From Agrobacterium tumefaciens (GTDB lineage: Bacteria; Pseudomonadota; Alphaproteobacteria; Rhizobiales; Rhizobiaceae): DNA of 64,000 nt. Positions 41,817 to 52,024 of this stretch are shown one piece after another (position 1 is the first letter of the stretch; each line of letters begins with the position of its first letter). The notes under the pieces are model-generated. The model ran no database searches. It saw only the letters and a program-made list of their open reading frames with translations, and had not been told where the DNA came from. The stretch is from assembly GCA_025559845.1 (NCBI GenBank), contig CP048469.1, forward strand, positions 930,001-994,000, in the 5' to 3' direction. The position numbers and the translations under genes are program-made.

Positions 41817-42950
41817 ATGGAGATCGGCGAAATGCGTTCGAGTGGCATGACGGTGGCAAACGGTTCTGTGGAGCTGGCGGTGGAAACTGCCCTGCACAAA
41901 CAGGAGAAGGATCGTCGCCTTCTGCGAATCTGGTTGCGCGTGGTGCTTTTTACGCTGTTTTGTCTCGTTCTTGTCGGCGGCGCGACGCGCCTGACGGAAT
42001 CGGGCCTTTCCATCACCGAATGGAAGCCGATACACGGCGCCATTCCACCGCTTTCGGTTGCCGAATGGGAAGAGGAATTCCAGCTTTACAAGCGCATTCC
42101 GCAATATCAGGAAATCAACAGGGGCATGTCACTGGATGAGTTCAAGACCATTTTCTGGTGGGAATGGGCGCACCGCTTGCTGGCCCGCACCATTGGTCTG
42201 ATCTTCGCGCTGCCGCTCGCCTATTTCTGGCTGACCGGCCGCATCGAAAAACGTCTGCGTTTGCCACTGGTCGGACTGCTGGCGCTGGGCGGCTTTCAGG
42301 GCTTCATCGGCTGGTGGATGGTGTCGTCTGGCCTCGTCAACCGCACGGATGTGTCGCAATATCGCCTTGCCACCCATCTGACGATCGCCTGTCTGATCTT
42401 TGCAGGGTGCATGTGGATATTGCGTGGCCTGTCGGTGCACTCACCGGATGCCGCCAATGAACGCACCGGCCGGCGGTTTGCCATGGTGCTGGCCGTACTC
42501 TGTCTTTTCCAGATCTATCTCGGTGCGCTGGTTGCCGGGCTGAATGCCGGGCTCTCCTATAACACCTGGCCGCTGATGGACGGTTCACTGGTTCCGGGCG
42601 ATCTCTTCCTGCAGCAGCCCTGGTGGATCAATCTGTTCGAGAACCCCAAGACCGTGCAGTTCGTGCATCGTCTGGGCGCCTACACGCTGTTTGCCGCAAG
42701 TCTCTGGCATATGGTCGGCATCTGCCGGGAGTTGCCGGGAACGCCGCATGCGCGCCGTAGTGTGCTGTTCTTCGTGCTGATCTGCATCCAGGCTGCGCTC
42801 GGCATCACGACGCTGCTGATGCATGTCGATATCCACGTGGCACTCGCCCATCAGGGCATGGCGCTGATCGTGCTTGGCTTCGCGATTGCACACTGGCGTG
42901 GTTTTATCGGTGAATACCCGCCGGCAGTCGCGGTCGAGCTTCGCGACTGA
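41817..42950 (+). CDS. ctaA: Heme A synthase, Cox15/CtaA
   Basis: 377 residues, eight hydrophobic helices. '[28 protein letters not shown]' in the N-terminal half and '[19 protein letters not shown]' and '[17 protein letters not shown]' in the C-terminal half hold the conserved His heme ligands. Converts heme O to heme A for cytochrome oxidase. Starts about 240 bases after DUF2842. Confidence 0.95.
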   Translation: MEIGEMRSSGMTVANGSVELAVETALHKQEKDRRLLRIWLRVVLFTLFCLVLVGGATRLTESGLSITEWKPIHGAIPPLSVAEWEEEFQLYKRIPQYQEINRGMSLDEFKTIFWWEWAHRLLARTIGLIFALPLAYFWLTGRIEKRLRLPLVGLLALGGFQGFIGWWMVSSGLVNRTDVSQYRLATHLTIACLIFAGCMWILRGLSVHSPDAANERTGRRFAMVLAVLCLFQIYLGALVAGLNAGLSYNTWPLMDGSLVPGDLFLQQPWWINLFENPKTVQFVHRLGAYTLFAASLWHMVGICRELPGTPHARRSVLFFVLICIQAALGITTLLMHVDIHVALAHQGMALIVLGFAIAHWRGFIGEYPPAVAVELRD

Positions 42951-42951
42951 T

Positions 42952-43794
42952 TCACAGCTGTCCGAGGACGGATTTTATCGAGACCGCGACGGAAAGTTCA
43001 TCGTCGCGGTCTTTTTCATTGCCGTCTTCCTCATGCCAGGCGGCTGAAAGGCAGCCATAGGCAAAGGCGTAACGCAGGATGGTGCGCATGTCGCGCTTCA
43101 GCGTTTCGGCAAAAACAGAGGCCATTGCGGCAATTCTCTCCTCGCTGCGGGTCAGATCGAACCGGTCGAGCGGATTGGAGAACATGTTGGCGACATCGTG
43201 TGCAGGATCGCCGATCAGGCCGGCAGGATCGATGATGATCCAGCCACGCGGGCTCTTCATGATGTTTTCGTGGTGCAGGTCGCCATGCAACGGCTTGATA
43301 TCCTGCTGATTGCCAATCAGCGCCTGCGCAATGCCGGCAGCTTCGGTGTACAGGCTGTCGCGACCGTCTCGCCTGTCCTGTTCTGCCTTGGCAAACAGGC
43401 TGGCAAAATAACGCTGCAGTGGCTGCAGGCTGGCAGGCGGCGGCGCGTCCGACGGGCGGTGGTAATCGAGGAGGACCTCGGCGGCGATGCCGGTTGCTGC
43501 CGCATCGCCATCCTGCTCCAGAAGGTCACGCAGTGTCGTCTCGCCGGCGTGTTCCATCAGGAGGATCGTATCGGTGCGGTCGATCAGTTCGACGCAGCCA
43601 ATACCGCCGCGCCATGCGATGAAATCCGCACCGCGCAGGCTGTCTTCAAGCGCCTTGGGTTTGAGAATTTTGGCAATATCGCGTGAACCGTCGGCGCGGG
43701 TCACGTCATAGACCGTGCCCGCAACCGTGTCGGCAATCTGCCTGGCTTGCGCGATCTGCCATTCGGGCGGAAAAGGCAGGCCGCTCCCGCTCAT
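42952..43794 (-). CDS. Aminoglycoside/hydroxyurea-type small-molecule kinase (APH_6_hur-like)
   Basis: 280 residues. '[22 protein letters not shown]' (nucleotide-binding Lys region), '[19 protein letters not shown]', the Brenner loop '[11 protein letters not shown]' near residue 170 and '[17 protein letters not shown]' (DFG-like) near 187 mark the APH(6)/hydroxyurea kinase family. Probably phosphorylates a small molecule; resistance to streptomycin cannot be assumed. Overlaps argC by 4 bases and converges with ctaA with 1 base between. Confidence 0.82.
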   Translation of the reverse strand: MSGSGLPFPPEWQIAQARQIADTVAGTVYDVTRADGSRDIAKILKPKALEDSLRGADFIAWRGGIGCVELIDRTDTILLMEHAGETTLRDLLEQDGDAAATGIAAEVLLDYHRPSDAPPPASLQPLQRYFASLFAKAEQDRRDGRDSLYTEAAGIAQALIGNQQDIKPLHGDLHHENIMKSPRGWIIIDPAGLIGDPAHDVANMFSNPLDRFDLTRSEERIAAMASVFAETLKRDMRTILRYAFAYGCLSAAWHEEDGNEKDRDDELSVAVSIKSVLGQL

Positions 43795-44717
43795 GCAGAG
43801 AGCATCAGTTCCATGTTCTGGACAGCCGCACCCGATGCGCCCTTGCCGAGATTGTCGAGGACAGCAACGAGGTTGATGTGCTCACCGGTGCCGAACACGT
43901 AAAGCTTCATCGTGTCCTTGTTGACCAGTTCCTCGGCATCGATGCGGGCAATCTCCTTGCTCTCTTCAAGCGGCACAACGGTAACGATGTCCTGGCCGGC
44001 ATAATGGGCAACAAGTGCGGCATGCACGGTTTCGACACTCGCGCCGTCCTTCAGGTCGGCAACGAACAGCGGTACCTGTACGATCATGCCCTGCGCGAAG
44101 CGGCCGACGGAGGGCGAAAACAGCGGAGAACGGTCCAGAAGGCCGTGCTGTTTCATTTCGGGAACGTGCTTGTGCTTCAGCGTCAGCCCGTAAAGGAAGT
44201 TGTTGGCCGTGATGGCGTCATCGCGGTTCAGGTCTTCCATCTGGCCGATCAACTGCTTGCCACCACCGGTGTAACCGGAAACGGCGTTGACGCTGACCGG
44301 GTAGCCGTCAGGCAGAATGCCGGCGGCACGCAGCGGCCGGATAAGGCCGATGGCGCCGGTCGGATAGCAGCCGGGATTGGCGACGAAACGGGCCGAACGC
44401 ACCTTGTCGGTCTGTTCCTTGTCCATTTCAGCGAAGCCGTAAGCCCATTCCTGATGTGTCCGGAACGCGGTGGACGTGTCGATGATGCGGACATTGTTGT
44501 TGCCAGCGACCATGCCGACGGCTTCCCGCGACGCGTCGTCGGGAAGGCACAGGATGGAAACATCGGCGCCATTCAGCATGTCTTCACGCATGGCGGCGTT
44601 GCGACGCTCGGCCTCGGGAATCGACAGCAGCTCGATATCGCGGCGGCCAGCAAGGCGCGTGCGGATCTGCAGACCCGTGGTGCCGTGTTCGCCATCGATG
44701 AAGATCTTCGCTGTCAT
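43791..44717 (-). CDS. argC: N-acetyl-gamma-glutamyl-phosphate reductase
   Basis: 308 residues, the short type-2 form typical of alphaproteobacteria. N-terminal '[21 protein letters not shown]' (NADP binding) and '[19 protein letters not shown]' with the catalytic Cys near residue 115, then '[11 protein letters not shown]'. It reduces N-acetylglutamyl phosphate to the semialdehyde in arginine synthesis. Followed by the kinase gene. Confidence 0.95.
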   Translation of the reverse strand: MTAKIFIDGEHGTTGLQIRTRLAGRRDIELLSIPEAERRNAAMREDMLNGADVSILCLPDDASREAVGMVAGNNNVRIIDTSTAFRTHQEWAYGFAEMDKEQTDKVRSARFVANPGCYPTGAIGLIRPLRAAGILPDGYPVSVNAVSGYTGGGKQLIGQMEDLNRDDAITANNFLYGLTLKHKHVPEMKQHGLLDRSPLFSPSVGRFAQGMIVQVPLFVADLKDGASVETVHAALVAHYAGQDIVTVVPLEESKEIARIDAEELVNKDTMKLYVFGTGEHINLVAVLDNLGKGASGAAVQNMELMLSA

Positions 44718-44790
44718 GTCCTTGTCCTGACTTTTCAGTGGGTTGTATCTGTTTTCGGATTCAATCTCTCATGCGTCGGCGGGTCTTGTT

Positions 44791-45744
44791 TCAACCTGCT
44801 TTCGCCAGTCGCTCAGCGCGCAGGCCAAGCATATACATTGCAACCGTCGCCCCGGCAATGGCGGTGACATCCGCATGGTCGTAAGCCGGTGCGACCTCGA
44901 CTACATCCGAGCCACGAATATCGAGCTGGCCGAGCCCGCGCAGAACGGACAGGATCTTGGCGCTGGTGGGGCCACCCGCCACAGGCGTTCCCGTGCCGGG
45001 GGCAAAAGCCGGATCGAGGCAATCGATATCGAAGGTCAGATAGACGGGCATGCCTGCCGTATGCCGGACGATTAGCGCGGCGATGTCGCTCGCGCGCATC
45101 TCCTCCACCTCATAGCCATGCACAATGTGAATGCCGAAATCGTCGGGCGCGTGTGTACGGATGCCGATCTGGATCGAGCGGTCTGCATCGATCAGCCCCT
45201 CACGCACGGCGCGCGCCACAAAGGAGCCGTGGTCGATCCGTTTGCCGTCGTCGAACCAGGTGTCCTGATGCGCGTCGAACTGCACCAGCGCCAACGGACC
45301 GTGTTTGGCCACGTGGGCTTTCAGAAGCGGCCAGGTAATGAAGTGGTCGCCTCCCAGCGTCAGCAGATAGTCCGTCTTGGAAATGATCTTGCGCGCTTCT
45401 TTTTCGATCGTCTCAGGCGTTTTCCAATGGTTGCCGTAATCGAGCAGGCAGTCGCCATAATCGATGGTCGGCATATGGGCGAACAGGTCGCGTTCGAACG
45501 GATATTGCGGGTCGTTGTCGAAAATCGCCGAAGCACGGCGAATGGCCTGTGGCCCGAACCGTGCGCCGGGACGGTTGGACGTTGCCGCATCGAAAGGAAT
45601 GCCCCAGACCGCCGTTGAAACGCCCTTCAGGTTCTTGGTGAACTTGCGCCGCATGAAAGACAGCGTGCCCGCATGGGTCGGATCGGTCGCAGCCGACGTC
45701 AGCGTGGTGGCGGTAAAGGCGTGATCTATGGTTTTCGATGGCAT
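44791..45744 (-). CDS. speB: Agmatinase
   Basis: 317 residues. Ureohydrolase metal motifs are all present: 'LGGDHFITWP' near 130, 'VQFDAHQDTW' near 152 and 'DIDCLDPAFAPGTGTP' near 240. Hydrolyses agmatine (or a related guanidino compound) to putrescine and urea. Substrate specificity within the family cannot be read with certainty from sequence. Confidence 0.9.
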   Translation of the reverse strand: MPSKTIDHAFTATTLTSAATDPTHAGTLSFMRRKFTKNLKGVSTAVWGIPFDAATSNRPGARFGPQAIRRASAIFDNDPQYPFERDLFAHMPTIDYGDCLLDYGNHWKTPETIEKEARKIISKTDYLLTLGGDHFITWPLLKAHVAKHGPLALVQFDAHQDTWFDDGKRIDHGSFVARAVREGLIDADRSIQIGIRTHAPDDFGIHIVHGYEVEEMRASDIAALIVRHTAGMPVYLTFDIDCLDPAFAPGTGTPVAGGPTSAKILSVLRGLGQLDIRGSDVVEVAPAYDHADVTAIAGATVAMYMLGLRAERLAKAG

Positions 45745-45818
45745 GTGTTTCCCCGACGGTCCTGTTTACCCGCGAGGTTGCGGTTTTATCGGGACAAAAA
45801 CAAGGGCGCATGACAACG

Positions 45819-45848
45819 AAAAAAGGCGGAGCCGAAGCCCCGCCTTTT
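45819..45848 (-). terminator. Terminator of the rplM-rpsI operon
   Basis: AAAAGGCGG / CCGCCTTTT with a 10-base loop; on the minus strand a six-T run follows. Ends transcription 25 bases after rpsI. Confidence 0.8.
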
Positions 45849-45872
45849 CGTAGTTCTGTATTCCGGAAGCGA

Positions 45873-46340
45873 TTAACGCTTGGAGAACTGGAAGGAACGG
45901 CGAGCCTTGGCCTTACCGTACTTCTTACGCTCGACAACGCGGCTGTCGCGGGTCAGGAAGCCACCCTTCTTCAGAACAGAGCGCAGGCCCGGTTCGAAGT
46001 AGGTGAGGGCCTTGGACAGACCGTGACGAACTGCACCGGCCTGGCCGGACAGACCGCCGCCAGCAACCGTAGCGATGATGTCGAACTGACCCGTGCGAGC
46101 GGCAGCAACGATCGGCTGCTGCAGGATCATCTGGAGGACCGGACGAGCGAAGTACGCCGTGAAGTCGCGACCGTTGATGATGATCTTGCCAGAACCAGCC
46201 TTGACCCATACGCGGGCTACGGCGTTCTTGCGCTTGCCGGTCGCGTAGGAGCGGCCGAGGGTGTCAACCTTGCGGACGTGCACAGGAGCCGAAGCTTCCG
46301 ATGCCGGGGCGAGGTCTTTCAGGGAGGAAAGATCGGCCAT
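45873..46340 (-). CDS. rpsI: 30S ribosomal protein S9
   Basis: 155 residues with a ~25-residue N-terminal extension usual in alphaproteobacteria, then '[19 protein letters not shown]' and the terminal '[13 protein letters not shown]' basic end that reaches the P-site tRNA. Two bases after rplM, same operon. Confidence 0.98.
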   Translation of the reverse strand: MADLSSLKDLAPASEASAPVHVRKVDTLGRSYATGKRKNAVARVWVKAGSGKIIINGRDFTAYFARPVLQMILQQPIVAAARTGQFDIIATVAGGGLSGQAGAVRHGLSKALTYFEPGLRSVLKKGGFLTRDSRVVERKKYGKAKARRSFQFSKR

Positions 46341-46342
46341 TA

Positions 46343-46807
46343 TCAGGCGCTCCTTACGTTCTTCTTGTTCAGCGATGCAACGTCGAGAGCGACGGGCTGC
46401 TGTGCTTCGTGCGGATGGTTCGAACCAGCGTAAACGCGGAGGTTCTTCATCTGGCGACGACCGAGCGGGCCGCGCGGGATCATGCGCTCAACGGCCTTCT
46501 CAACGACGCGCTCCGGGAAGCGGCCTTCGATGATCTGGCGAGCCGTACGCTCCTTGATGCCACCAGGGTGACCGGTGTGCCAGTAGTACTTCTTGTCGGA
46601 ATACTTGTTGCCGGTGAAGACAGCCTTCTCAGCGTTGATGATGATGACGTTGTCGCCGTCATCGACGTGAGGGGTGTAGGTTGCCTTGTGCTTACCGCGC
46701 AGGCGGGTAGCAACGATGGTGGCGAGACGACCAACAACGAGGCCTTCGGCGTCGATGATGATCCACTTCTTCTCCACCTCAGCGGGCTTCTGAACGAAAG
46801 TAGACAT
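46343..46807 (-). CDS. rplM: 50S ribosomal protein L13
   Basis: 154 residues starting '[15 protein letters not shown]', the usual start; the open frame extends further upstream without support. '[21 protein letters not shown]' and '[19 protein letters not shown]' identify L13. First gene of the rplM-rpsI operon. The ~245 bases upstream contain its promoter region and a convergent EamA gene end. Confidence 0.98.
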   Translation of the reverse strand: MSTFVQKPAEVEKKWIIIDAEGLVVGRLATIVATRLRGKHKATYTPHVDDGDNVIIINAEKAVFTGNKYSDKKYYWHTGHPGGIKERTARQIIEGRFPERVVEKAVERMIPRGPLGRRQMKNLRVYAGSNHPHEAQQPVALDVASLNKKNVRSA

Positions 46808-47053
46808 AGTTTTCACTTTCTTTGAACCTGTCATGCGCGGTAAAAAGCGTATGCAGGCGTTTCTTGTTGCTTGGGTTGGTTGCCTTGTCAGCAACCGCAA
46901 AAGACCGCTTTCCGGCAGGAATTCAGTCTGGCGCGCTTATACGGTGCGGCGGAAAAAGCGTCAATATCAGCGATTTTCAGGGCCGTAAAAATAATCAAGC
47001 AAAAACAATGGTTTGTCTGTGTGGTATTATTTTACCCCATCAAGTCGGGCCAT

Positions 47054-47890
47054 TTAACCCAGCCGCATGACCAGAACGCCACCCGCAATGATCGCTCCGG
47101 CCGCATAACGCCAGATGCTCGCCCGCTCTTTTAGGATCACCACGGAAATGACGATGGCGAACAGAATTGAGGTTTCGCGCAGTGCCGCGACCACGGCCAC
47201 AGGGGCTTTTGTCATCGCGTAAAGTGCCAGTCCATAAGACAGGATGGAGCCGCCACCGCCGATCAGCCCACGCCACCAGTAACGCTTGACGTGCTGGACA
47301 ACAGGCGTGACGCCGCGTTGATAGAAAGCGAATGTGAAAAGCAGCACCGGCGGTAGAAGCGACATCCACAGCGTATAGGAAATCGCGTTGCCGGAAAGCC
47401 GCGCGCCGACGCCATCGACGAAGGTATAGGAGGCAATGACGAAAGCGTTGAGAAGGGCGACAAGAATGGCCCGTCCGCCACCGCGCCGTGCTTCGAACGC
47501 CAGGGTCAGAATACCGGCTGAGATGATCGCAATGCCAAGAAGCGCAACCGGGCTTAGTATTTCACTGAGAAACAGGCTGCTCGATGCCGCGACGATCAAA
47601 GGTGCCACGCCGCGCATGACGGGATAGACCAGGCCGATGTCGCCGATCGTGTAGGCGGCCGCAACAAGCCTGAAATAAGCAAACTGCAGAAAGGCAGATG
47701 CGATCAGAAAGGGCAGGGCAATCGGCTCTGGAAAAGGCAGGAAGGGCAGGAAGGGGACGCAGCACGCAGCCGCGCCGGCTGCAATCAGAGAGGCATCGAG
47801 CGACTTGTCGGACCCGGCCTTCACCAGCGCGTTCCAGCCCGCATGCAGCAAGGCGCCAAGGAGCACCAGCAAGAAGATCTCGATTGTCAC
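47054..47890 (-). CDS. EamA/DMT-family transporter
   Basis: 278 residues with ten hydrophobic helices and two EamA repeats ('LGALLHAGWNALVKAGSDKSLDASLIA' at the start of repeat 1 and 'RYWWRGLIGGGGSILSYGLALYAMTKAPVAVVAALRETSILFA' type region in repeat 2). Likely exports small metabolites; substrate unknown. Confidence 0.85.
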   Translation of the reverse strand: MTIEIFLLVLLGALLHAGWNALVKAGSDKSLDASLIAAGAAACCVPFLPFLPFPEPIALPFLIASAFLQFAYFRLVAAAYTIGDIGLVYPVMRGVAPLIVAASSSLFLSEILSPVALLGIAIISAGILTLAFEARRGGGRAILVALLNAFVIASYTFVDGVGARLSGNAISYTLWMSLLPPVLLFTFAFYQRGVTPVVQHVKRYWWRGLIGGGGSILSYGLALYAMTKAPVAVVAALRETSILFAIVISVVILKERASIWRYAAGAIIAGGVLVMRLG

Positions 47891-48256
47891 GATAGATTCG
47901 CCCGCGTCATTTTTTCTTCATCTACCGTATTTCCTGCAGGCGCGGTACTCTTCTCGATATTGATGGTGTGAGCGGCGATGTCGCAAAAGCGCCAAACCTC
48001 TCGGTCAGAAAATTTATCAGCGCAAATGCCGTGGGGCATGCCCATTATTTAGCCTGTCATTTGCAAATTTGCTGACCTCACTGCACAGCTTGTGGTTTTG
48101 CTCCTGGTGTGTCTTCCGACATGTTTCGATCGCGATGTTACGTGAGGATGTTACGGATCAAATCGATTTGCATGAGTTCGTTTCGACACGGTGAGAAGGG
48201 CTTTCTTGGCAATATCACAAATGAAAATGAATTTCAAAAATCGCTAATTTAACGAA

Positions 48257-48270
48257 CTGAAACGTTTCAG
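48257..48270. promoter_or_regulatory. Perfect 14-bp palindrome, LacI-family operator-like
   Basis: CTGAAACGTTTCAG is fully palindromic with a central CG, the form bound by LacI/GalR regulators such as FruR/Cra (TGAAACGTTTCA core). It lies in a gene-poor region 460 bases from the next supported gene, with a T-run just beyond. What it controls is unclear. Confidence 0.5.
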
Positions 48271-48315
48271 GTCGATATTTTTTTGCTGCGCCGCCGCATA
48301 TCTTGAAAATTAGAT

Positions 48316-48396
48316 ATGGCTAATGTTGCTGTGAACGGAATGAAAACAAACAGGAGACGAATGGCGGATGTTATGCACGTTTATGGTGTCGTCTAG
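48316..48396 (+). CDS. Possible 26-residue (or 11-residue) leader peptide
   Basis: An open frame 'MANVAVNGMKTNRRR' then 'MADVMHVYGVV'. The internal ATG at 48361 has an excellent AGGAGA 5 bases upstream, giving an 11-residue peptide. Located 46 bases after the LacI-type palindrome. Only a candidate; no family. Confidence 0.25.
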   Translation: MANVAVNGMKTNRRRMADVMHVYGVV

Positions 48397-48727
48397 GATT
48401 ATTTTCGAGGTTGCTTGATTGTTGCGCAATCTCCGCGTGAAAAATCTGCAACCTGGATTGCAATGCGTCGTGAAATCATTTTGCAAAAGTTGCAGCACTT
48501 GTCCGATAAGTCGCAAATTCGCAAATCGGGCCTTCATCGCGGTCGAAGGGCAACCTAGATGACAGAAGATCGTTACCTTTGCAGTGCCTGTGTTAAATCG
48601 TACGAGCCAGAAAAAAGGCTATGCTAAAAGCGAGGGGCTCGAAGGGCGATTGTTGGAGCGGCGCATTTTTACGCAGCATCCGACGGATGGGCATGAAAAG
48701 AAGAGCGTAAGAAAGGGACAAGTCGGC

Positions 48728-49162
48728 ATGCAACATGACCACTACAATCCGGACTACCTCCGAACGATCCTGACGAAAGTCGAAACGATTGCTCTGCTTG
48801 GCGCGTCTCCCAACCCTGCGCGGCCGAGCCATGGCGTCATGCGGTTTCTTCTGGCCAAGGGCTACCATGTCATTCCCGTCAATCCCGGGCAGGCAGGCAA
48901 GGAAATCCTGGGGCAGAAGGTCTATGCCCGTCTGTCCGATATTCCCGAGCCGGTCGACATGATCGATGTTTTTCGCGCGCCGGAATATCTCTCGGATGTC
49001 GTCGAGGAGGCGATTCTCCTGCCTGAACGCCCAGCCGTGCTCTGGGGGCAGCTTTCCGTGCGCGACGACGACGCAGCCGCCAAGGCGGAATCCTACGGCA
49101 TAGATGTTGTGATGGACCGTTGCCCGGCAATTGAGTATCCGCGTCTCAATATTAAGCGATAG
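48728..49162 (+). CDS. CoA-binding domain protein (YccU-like)
   Basis: 144 residues from the ATG at 48728 with AAGGGAC upstream; the frame extends further up without support. 'ETIALLGASPNPARPSHGVMRFLLAKGYHVIPVNP' type Rossmann CoA_binding domain, then 'LSDIPEPVDMIDVFRAPE' and 'DRCPAIEYPRL' at the end, typical of the small stand-alone CoA-binding family. Precise role not known. It precedes the sulfhydrylase gene by 75 bases. Confidence 0.85.
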   Translation: MQHDHYNPDYLRTILTKVETIALLGASPNPARPSHGVMRFLLAKGYHVIPVNPGQAGKEILGQKVYARLSDIPEPVDMIDVFRAPEYLSDVVEEAILLPERPAVLWGQLSVRDDDAAAKAESYGIDVVMDRCPAIEYPRLNIKR

Positions 49163-49207
49163 TTGGAACGCAACAGGCTTACCATTTGCCGCCAAGGCGT
49201 TATGATC

Positions 49208-49229
49208 CCTCCAAAATTTCAATTGGAGG
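49208..49229 (+). promoter_or_regulatory. Hairpin sequestering the ribosome-binding site of the sulfhydrylase gene
   Basis: CCTCCAA (49208-49214) pairs perfectly with TTGGAGG (49223-49229) across an 8-base loop. The GGAGG is the Shine-Dalgarno for the ATG at 49237, so the fold blocks translation initiation. The leader shows no SAM-II consensus. Confidence 0.6.
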
Positions 49230-49236
49230 AAACATT

Positions 49237-50520
49237 ATGTCGAGCAGCAATCCCGGTTTCGCCACGCTTGCCGTACACGCGGGTGCACAGCCCGATCCGA
49301 CAACGGGTGCCCGCGCTACGCCGATCTATCAGACGACGGCTTATGCCTTCCGGGATTCCGAACATGCCGCTGCTCTTTTCGGGCTGAAGGAATTCGGCAA
49401 TATCTATACGCGCATCATGAACCCCACCCAGGCCGTACTCGAAGAACGTGTTGCGGCACTGGAAGGCGGCACGGCAGCCCTTGCCGTCGCATCCGGCCAT
49501 GCGGCTCAGATGCTGGTGTTCCACACGCTTCTTCAGCCCGGTGACAATTTCGTTGCCGCCCGCCAGCTCTACGGCGGCTCCGTCAACCAGTTCGGTCATG
49601 CTTTCAAGAATTTCGGCTGGCAGGTTCGCTGGGCCGATGCTGCCGAACCGGCAAGCTTCGAAAATCAGATCGATGATCGCACCCGGGCAATCTTCATCGA
49701 AAGCCTTGCCAATCCGGGCGGCACCTTCGTCGATATCGCCGCCATTGCCGATATCGCACACCGCCGTGGACTGCCGCTGATCGTCGATAATACCATGGCA
49801 AGCCCTTATCTCGTTCGCCCGCTCGAACATGGCGCGGATATCGTTGTGCATTCGCTGACCAAGTTTCTCGGCGGCCACGGCAATTCCATGGGAGGCGTCA
49901 TCGTCGATGGCGGCACCTTCGACTGGTCGGCCACGGATCGCTACCCGGCGTTGTCTCAGCCACGTCCGGAATATTCAGGCGTCGTGCTGCACCAGACGTT
50001 CGGCAACTTTGCCTTTGCCATTGCCTGCCGGGTGCTCGGCCTTCGCGATCTCGGCCCATCGATTGCGCCGTTCAACGCGTTTCTTATTCTGACCGGCATC
50101 GAAACTCTGCCGCTGCGCGTCCAGCGCCATTCCGACAACGCGCTTGCCGTAGCCAAGTGGCTGAAGTCGCATGCCAAGATCGGCTGGGTGCACTATGCCG
50201 GGCTGGAGGACAGCGACAATCACGCGATCCAGCAGCACTATTCGCCGAAGGGCGCAGGTTCTGTCTTCACCTTCGGCATCAAGGGTGGATATGAAGCCGG
50301 AAAGAAGCTGGTCGAGGGACTGCAGCTCTTCTCGCATCTCGCCAATATCGGCGACACGCGCTCGCTGGTCATCCACCCGGCCTCCACCACCCATGCGCAA
50401 TTGACGCCGGAACAGCAGAAGGCCGCAGGTGCCGGCCCGGATGTCGTCCGCCTGTCGATCGGCATCGAAGACGTCAACGACATCATTGCCGATCTCGAGC
50501 AGTCGCTCGCCAAGATCTGA
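49237..50520 (+). CDS. metY: O-acetylhomoserine sulfhydrylase / aminocarboxypropyltransferase
   Basis: 427 residues from the ATG behind GGAGG (an upstream frame start would overlap the leader hairpin). Cys/Met-metabolism PLP fold: '[29 protein letters not shown]' start, '[17 protein letters not shown]' with the PLP Lys near residue 209, and '[28 protein letters not shown]' end. Makes homocysteine (or methionine) from O-acetylhomoserine and sulfide. Length favours the OAH over the OSH enzyme. Probably controlled by the leader hairpin. Confidence 0.88.
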   Translation: MSSSNPGFATLAVHAGAQPDPTTGARATPIYQTTAYAFRDSEHAAALFGLKEFGNIYTRIMNPTQAVLEERVAALEGGTAALAVASGHAAQMLVFHTLLQPGDNFVAARQLYGGSVNQFGHAFKNFGWQVRWADAAEPASFENQIDDRTRAIFIESLANPGGTFVDIAAIADIAHRRGLPLIVDNTMASPYLVRPLEHGADIVVHSLTKFLGGHGNSMGGVIVDGGTFDWSATDRYPALSQPRPEYSGVVLHQTFGNFAFAIACRVLGLRDLGPSIAPFNAFLILTGIETLPLRVQRHSDNALAVAKWLKSHAKIGWVHYAGLEDSDNHAIQQHYSPKGAGSVFTFGIKGGYEAGKKLVEGLQLFSHLANIGDTRSLVIHPASTTHAQLTPEQQKAAGAGPDVVRLSIGIEDVNDIIADLEQSLAKI

Positions 50521-50538
50521 TCCCGCCGGAGCATGCCC

Positions 50539-50895
50539 ATGACGAATTTTCTGACCTTCGCGACCGATGGCGATCTTGCTGGCGTTCAACCGGAAGAGGG
50601 TGCGCCTGCGCCCGACCGGCTGGTTTCCGGTGATCCCAAATTCACGACGTGGAATCTGGAGGAGGCTTCAGGTGGTCTTTATGCCGGTATCTGGCAGTCG
50701 ACGCCGGGCAAATGGCGGGTGGTCTACGATGAGTGGGAATATTTCAGCATCCTTGAAGGCCACTCCGTGCTGACGGAGGAGGGCGGCGAGCCCATCCACC
50801 TTCAAAAAGGCGACAGGCTCATTGTGCGGCCTGGTTTCAAGGGAACCTGGGAAGTCATCGAGACGACCCGCAAGGATTACGTCATCCGCCTGTAA
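50539..50895 (+). CDS. Cupin-domain protein (DUF861-like)
   Basis: 118 residues from the second ATG (CCGGAG at the right distance). 'GGLYAGIWQSTPGKWRVVYDEWEYFSILEGHSVLTEEGGE' and 'LQKGDRLIVRPGFKGTWEVIE' form a single cupin barrel of the (S)-ureidoglycine-like DUF861 group. Likely a small-molecule binding or enzyme domain; downstream of metY by 18 bases and possibly co-transcribed. Confidence 0.85.
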   Translation: MTNFLTFATDGDLAGVQPEEGAPAPDRLVSGDPKFTTWNLEEASGGLYAGIWQSTPGKWRVVYDEWEYFSILEGHSVLTEEGGEPIHLQKGDRLIVRPGFKGTWEVIETTRKDYVIRL

Positions 50896-50916
50896 CGGCG
50901 GATGACACCGTGCCGT

Positions 50917-51618
50917 TTAACGCAGCAGCATGGCCAGGACTGGCGCAACAAGAACGTTGACCAGTCCAACAATCACCATCACCAGTCCTGCGATCGAGCC
51001 TTCTTCCTGACCGATCTGGTGTGCTCTTGCGACACCGGCGCCATGCGCGCCCATGCCGAACAGGGCGCCGCGTGCCAGCGACGACTTGAGCGGCAGATAG
51101 CGCAGCAGCGTTTCGCCAAGTGCGGCACCCAGCACGCCCGTCAGCACCACGAACACGGCAGTCAGATCGGGCACGCCGCCAATGTCCTGTGAAATGGTCA
51201 TGGCGAAGGGCGTGCTGATCGATCTTGGCAAGAGGCTGAGACGCAAGGCTCCGTCGATGCTGAGAAGGCTCGCCAGCGCCCATGCGGTCACCATCGCCGT
51301 CGTGCTGCCAACCGTTACGCCAAAGGCCAGCACCGGCCAGTACCGGCGGATCATTGCCCGCTGCTCATAGATCGGAATGGCGAAGGCGACCGTCACCGGG
51401 CCAAGCAGCAGCATCAACCAGTGTGTTGCGTGGATGTACTCGGCATAACCCGTGTTCATGGCAAGCGCGATCAAGATCAGAAACAGCGGCGCCAGAAGCA
51501 GCGGCGAGAGATAGGGTTTCGGCCAACGGCCATAAATCCGCTTCGAGACGTAATAGAGAACGATTGTTGCTGCCGACCAGAATGCCGTCTGGAAAATGAG
51601 ACTGTCAGACGGGAACAT
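50917..51618 (-). CDS. lrgB: LrgB/CidB-family membrane protein
   Basis: 233 residues, multiple hydrophobic helices. 'ISTPFAMTISQDIGGVPDLTAVFVVLTGVLGA' and 'LFGMGAHGAGVARAHQIGQEEGSIAGLVM' are the LrgB signature. Partner of the LrgA protein in carboxylate transport or murein-hydrolase control. Overlaps lrgA by 14 bases. Confidence 0.9.
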   Translation of the reverse strand: MFPSDSLIFQTAFWSAATIVLYYVSKRIYGRWPKPYLSPLLLAPLFLILIALAMNTGYAEYIHATHWLMLLLGPVTVAFAIPIYEQRAMIRRYWPVLAFGVTVGSTTAMVTAWALASLLSIDGALRLSLLPRSISTPFAMTISQDIGGVPDLTAVFVVLTGVLGAALGETLLRYLPLKSSLARGALFGMGAHGAGVARAHQIGQEEGSIAGLVMVIVGLVNVLVAPVLAMLLR

Positions 51619-52024
51619 GGCGTTGCTCCAGCCGCATCATCATGCGGTAGCCGAAATCGACGGCGAGCGCGGTCGAGCACATCACGGCTGCCGTGCCGCC
51701 GAGGATGACGGCGAGGATTTTCAGCCCGACAATGCCGAGAAATTCCTGGTGGTCGAGAACCGCGAGAACAGCAGGTACGAAAAACAGCAGCATGTCCGCC
51801 AGCAGCCATTGCGCGCCGCCACGCATGCTTGTCGGCTTTATCTTGCCCGAGGCGAGCAGAACGAGCACGAGCGCCAATCCGGCGACCGCACCGGGAAACG
51901 GCAGATGCGCAATACGAACGATGGCTTCGCCAAGCAGCCAGAAGGCGCTGATGATGATGATCTGGAAAAGCCTGCTGGAGACAATACGGTTGTGCAGAGT
52001 GTGTGTTGTCTTGTTTATCGTCAT
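51605..52024 (-). CDS. lrgA: LrgA/CidA-family membrane protein
   Basis: 139 residues with four hydrophobic helices; 'ISAFWLLGEAIVRIAHLPFPGAVAGLALVLVLL' near the start is typical of CidA/LrgA holin-like proteins. Divergent from a LysR gene, the classic arrangement in which the regulator controls lrgAB. Confidence 0.9.
   Translation of the reverse strand: MTINKTTHTLHNRIVSSRLFQIIIISAFWLLGEAIVRIAHLPFPGAVAGLALVLVLLASGKIKPTSMRGGAQWLLADMLLFFVPAVLAVLDHQEFLGIVGLKILAVILGGTAAVMCSTALAVDFGYRMMMRLEQRHVPV

Larger units (their letters stand above)
47891..48727. other. ~830-base stretch without a standard gene
   Basis: Low-GC in parts. It holds perfect palindromes GGGCATGCCC (48037-48046), GCAAATTTGC (48063-48072) and CTGAAACGTTTCAG (48257-48270), and a short frame with a good ribosome site at 48316. 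No longer gene, tRNA or known RNA element recognised. It may contain a small RNA. Confidence 0.6.

Noticed and set aside
43683..44867. Plus-strand frame antisense to argC
   Set aside because: argC is unambiguous and the opposite frame has no family features.
49163..49236. SAM-II riboswitch upstream of the sulfhydrylase gene
   Set aside because: The characteristic SAM-II consensus segments are absent; only the simple hairpin is supported.
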